NCBI GenBank assembly: GCA_018806985.1
Contig: JADANN010000369.1
Location: forward strand, 682,001-746,000
Reading direction: 5' to 3'
Length of the DNA stretch: 64,000 nt
Source: Angiostrongylus vasorum
Lineage: Eukaryota; Nematoda; Chromadorea; Rhabditida; Metastrongylidae
The notes beneath the pieces were generated by a model. It was not told the origin of the DNA, did not search any database, and saw only the letters and a program-made list of their open reading frames with translations. Both the position numbers and the translations under genes were made by a program. This document shows, piece by piece, positions 60,455 through 64,000 of the stretch (position 1 is the stretch's first letter; every line of letters begins with the position of its first letter).

Positions 60455-62320
60455 AGACCGACTTTCTATTAACCTCGGCAATGATTGTTAATTCACTGTT
60501 TTTTCTTCAATGAGCACACACGAGGTTGGTATTACAGAATTTATTAGCTCACAATAGCCGACGTCTCGGTGGTTTCGTCTTCTTCAGAGCCTGGAAAGGT
60601 CAAATTGACATGCAATCTACTCAGCCAAACACTTTCATAACCTTAGCATATAAGACTTAACACATAAAGTGGCATTCGCATAATAAACGGCTTCTCTTAA
60701 ACACCCACCGTTTTATCCACTGTAAGTGTTCCAATCAACTGGTGGAGAGCAGCCGCGCAGAGTATTACATGGGCGAGGAATGTGTCTGGGTCAAGTTATG
60801 GAATCAGCCTGAGGTATGGCCAGAGCTCAAGCATAATCACAAGGCCCTCCTCCTTGCGATTCATTTTTTGGATTTTTGGAACTAATCCAAAACGCCTCAA
60901 GAGTTTTACGTGCTGATGTTTTGGGTTCCTGTGCGAGGGTACTGAAATTTACTTCAAAATCTTCTTCCTTATGTTTCTGTGTCCTATGCGCGCCTGCTGG
61001 ACTGTTTGGTTTTAATTTCTGTTTACCGAATAGGTGTTCTTTTTAAATGGACGCAGGAAGTCTACCCGTTTCACCAACGTATTTGTCCCCATATGCTTTA
61101 TAAGTGATTAGTCACATTATACCCGTACTCATGCAACCACCATCTCTAGACGGTCATATGGGCGGTTACGAACCAGCTGGTGTATTAGAGTGTCCGGTGG
61201 TATTTCTTACCATTATTACCGATTTCTCTCACCCACTCTTCTTAAACAACATTATGTAGCCGCATCTATTTCGTTCGCATTAAAGGGTGGGATAAACGGG
61301 ACCTTCTTCTTGTACGCCTGTGCCGAGGAGCTACAGTTTCGTAGCCATTCGAAACGGCTGTTTGCCGCGCCAGTTTCAAGGATTCTTCTTCTTGCTCTCT
61401 TCCTGTGCACATACTCAGCATGTGCCGCCTTACTTATCGAAACTCATAAGTTAGTATGCTCTGATGGTATGGCGTTTACTAACCCCTCAATCTTCAAGGT
61501 TAGACAATCATCAATTACGTAGACGAGCCTACCCATAGAATAGTTTGGTATAGCGCACCTCACGAATACCCAAATATTCCCGGTTGGTCAGCGTGACACG
61601 CGTGCTAACATCGCGTGCGTTATGGAGTTCTTCGAAATTACCGCTCTTAACGGGTGGAATGACTCCGCCATGAAAACCATCCACGTGCTTCTTGCACAAT
61701 ACGAAAAAAAATTGCGTAATATGCCCTAACGATAGAGACGGTGATTGAATGTACACCGTACCCAAACTCTTGTAAAGCATGTGGGGATGAATACGATGGC
61801 GAAGCGGGTACACGAATCTGCGACAGTTTGCAAGAACACCTAGTCCGTAAACTTGAGTTGAAACCAAACGTTCCACTTGGCGTGCGTAAAACGCAAAAAC
61901 ATTAAAAAACTCTTGATCTGTTTTATATCCATTCCAAAAATCCAAAAATGAACCGCAAGGAGGAGTGTCCTTTGGTCACGCGTGCGTTCTCAGCACGCCT
62001 CAGTCTGGTTCTACCACCTGACCCAGGCGCTTTCCTCGCCCGTGTTATTTTTATGCGGCTGCTCTCCACCATTTAACTGGAACACCTACAACGGATAAAG
62101 CATTGGGTGTTTAAAAGAAACTGTTTATTATGCGAATGCAAATTTATGCGTTAAGTCTTATCTGTTAAAGTTGCGAAAGTGTTTGGCTGAGGTGGTCGCA
62201 TGTCAATTTGACCTTTCCAGGCTCTGAAGAAGGCGAAACCGCCGAAACGTCGGCTATTGTGCGCTAACAAATTCTGTAATACTAACCTCGTGTTTGCTCA
62301 TCGAAGAATCGAAGAAGAAC
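60455..62320. mobile_element. PLE, head-to-head pair of truncated copies
   Basis: The minus-strand half (60455 to about 61500) has the outer end ACCGACTTTCTATTAACCTC, a decayed hammerhead (60556-60591, GAGA for GAAA), the GIY-YIG tail and linker. The plus-strand half (about 61730-62320) has GIY-YIG (SCKACGDEYDGE-like), the terminal repeat and an intact hammerhead at 62220. RT is absent. The arms match as inverted copies (AACACCTACAACGGATAAAG and its complement, CTGAAGAAGGCGAAAC). Confidence 0.8.
62220..62255 (+). ncRNA. hammerhead ribozyme motif, intact core
   Basis: GGCT, CTGAAGA, A, helix II GGCG with CGCC (perfect, loop AAAC), GAAA, C, GTC, GGCT. Helix I pairs through two G-C and two G-U pairs. 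It differs from the 44575 motif only in the helix II loop and stem and in the last bases, changes that keep pairing. Confidence 0.7.
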
Positions 62321-62324
62321 GGTG

Positions 62325-63125
62325 AATCCTTCGCAAATTTGCGAATTTCGACTTAATAGTTCTAACTTGCATTAGCTTTCTTTGACCACTCCAATAACAG
62401 TGGTCTATTATCATTTCAGTTCCGTTTCCTTTCATCGAAACGAACCACTCGTATTTGTTCGCTTTTGTCACAATCATCACTTATCAGTGCAATCACACCT
62501 ACTCTCATTTGCGCCTTGCAGTATGTTGATGCTCATTCTGGCTCTCATTTTCCTTCCTAGAATGAACTGTTTGCATGGTTCCCCTATCGGTCACTATTCT
62601 TAGCCTCGATTCCACTAGTATTGTTTCTTGAGCGATTTCGATCAATCCTTAATATATGGCCAATCTAATCAACAGTTTTTCACATATTTTTTGAAAGAGA
62701 ATTGACGAGGAGAGTTGTGTTTAAGGGTCGTCGTGACACTTAGTTGTTTGTTAAACTAAGCAGTTTCCTATGTTTCACGAAGTGTGAAAATGTGGTTAGT
62801 GAATTTCTACTCAGCTACAAATCTGGGCTAACCAACTAGACCTCCACACAGCATCTTCTGCGTTAAATTCGATGCAGCACAAAACTAGTGGTGGGGGAAT
62901 TTTTTAATAACCAATCGGTTGTTTGCCCGTCTACAAAGAAAGTTGGAACTTTGGCAGAATTCTGAAATTTAGGAAAACGACATTTCTAATATGCACCGGA
63001 GAGTTTTCTCTGTTTATTTTCCTTAAAGAAGATTGGAAACACCATAAATGCGAAAGCGCTTTGTTTCTCCTTTTCTCTTCGACCTAGAGGACAAAATAAC
63101 ATCCGCTTAGATGCAGTACTGAAAT
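62325..63125. other. no gene recognised
   Basis: No repeat family member or exon was seen. Confidence 0.3.
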
Positions 63126-63139
63126 TTAACCAAAAACTT

Positions 63140-63222
63140 CTGAGGGGCGCAAAGTATGGGACAGTAAGCTTTTCCGCTTCGATGGCCTTACAGTCGTCGT
63201 ACAACCAGCGTTCCAACGACTG
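63140..63222 (-). other. possible exon, unidentified
   Basis: The minus strand reads QSLERWLYDDCKAIEAEK then LTVPYFAPL, with an acceptor-like TTTGAAG before it. It is protein-like and may belong to a minus-strand gene, conceivably the one at 45977-46087, but no link can be shown. Confidence 0.25.
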
Positions 63223-63229
63223 CTTCAAA

Positions 63230-64000
63230 TAATTAGAAATTAAGCCATGCGTTCAAATTGGCCCTTAGCGATTGTTGACTACTCCACCCATAACTCATGA
63301 CAAAATAGCATAATTACTTCTCTAATTAGAGAAATTGGGGATAAATCGGTAGAAAACAACATGTCCATTTTTATTTGGCAAACGTTTTCAATGATGCACT
63401 TTACACAAAAAGTGCTAAAAAAGGCCACTTAATTATACGCATACTGGTACTGGCTCCAACTCACTCAGGGCCACCTAAGCATTTCCTCACTCCGATGTTG
63501 GTGAATTGAGATCAGAATTACCTAAAAAGATCTTAAGACCCACAAAGGTTAATGATTGCGTACTATGGAAATCTGAGGACACTCTACCACAAATATACAA
63601 GGATTCCATTATCACTCAATTCGACAAAAATTCGAAGTCATTCGTGAAGACGACCAAGTTCTCAAAGAGCAGCTGAATCCAAATGCGAATCCGAAAGGCA
63701 TCGTGGTTGTTGAATGAGGGACAACGAGTCGAATGAAAGAAGCGTTGAGATCAGCATAATAAGTAAATCGAGTTGCTTAAATGAATAATATATTAATACA
63801 ATGTAACAATATAATAATAAAATAAGATGTAATAATATAATGACACAATACTTACTTACTTGGATGGCTCGCTTTCACTGGTTGTGCAGGTACCAACACA
63901 ACTGCTATTTTTTCGGAGTTTTGTTTGCCATCATGCGACTAGTTTTACGAAGACTGTAGTGGATCCTGTTACTGGTTCACCTTTAGCTAAGCTTCCAATG
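63230..64000. other. no gene recognised
   Basis: 63780-63850 is an AATATAATA low-complexity stretch. Sequence from about 63850 (CTTGGATGGCTCGC) weakly resembles 58.74-58.79 kb, so another copy of the second hammerhead family may begin here. Confidence 0.3.

Noticed and set aside
61529..61945. 138-codon minus-strand open frame
   Set aside because: It runs antisense to the plus-strand PLE endonuclease half and across the head-to-head junction, so it is a shadow.
1..64000. CRISPR arrays, prophage or bacterial operons
   Set aside because: No regularly spaced direct repeats, no long prokaryotic-style ORFs and clear spliceosomal introns.

Overview
This looks like nuclear DNA of a nematode, probably a clade V (strongylid or hookworm-like) worm; the exact species is not determinable. 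The reasons are short conserved exons with TTTCAG-type acceptors in large repeat-filled introns, a mitochondrial leucyl-tRNA synthetase and a MATH/BTB protein of the type expanded in nematodes, and old RTE-type and Penelope-type retroelements. Nothing bacterial (operon, Shine-Dalgarno site, CRISPR) is present.

Layout. 1-6454 (+): the 3' two thirds of lars-2 (mitochondrial leucyl-tRNA synthetase), 12 exons whose phases all join; its 5' exons (HIGH region) lie left of the window. 7724-24193 (+): a MATH-like/BTB gene, mostly intron, interrupted by SINE-like repeats, an RTE fragment and an AT-rich block; one junction inside the BTB domain cannot be joined in frame. 24.4-40.8 kb: no firm host gene; a Penelope-like element (PLE), solo terminal repeats, tRNA-derived repeats and a few coding-like islands. 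40857-41961 (+): a compact three-exon gene for a small single-pass membrane protein of unknown function. 45977-46087 (-): one well-formed exon resembling a glycine-rich-domain (DUF1399-like) protein. 42.8-62.3 kb otherwise: at least five PLE copies or remnants and a nearly full-length RTE-type non-LTR element (about 54.8-57.7 kb). 62.3-64 kb: nothing firm.

The most interesting layer is the repeats. PLE terminal repeats carry a 36-nt motif with the hammerhead ribozyme core (CUGANGA, a 4-bp helix II, GAAA, then a GUC cleavage triplet). Three copies have an intact core (44575, 47745, 62220) and several others are decayed. Three PLEs share one architecture: two copies head to head, so hammerhead-bearing terminal repeats point outward at both ends. 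Two tRNA-derived repeat families (here SINE-A and SINE-B) and a third unclassified family (R3) make up much of the rest; SINE-B often occurs as inverted pairs that would fold into long hairpins. All family names and boundaries for repeats are mine, from visual comparison of copies, and edges are approximate to about 10-50 bases.
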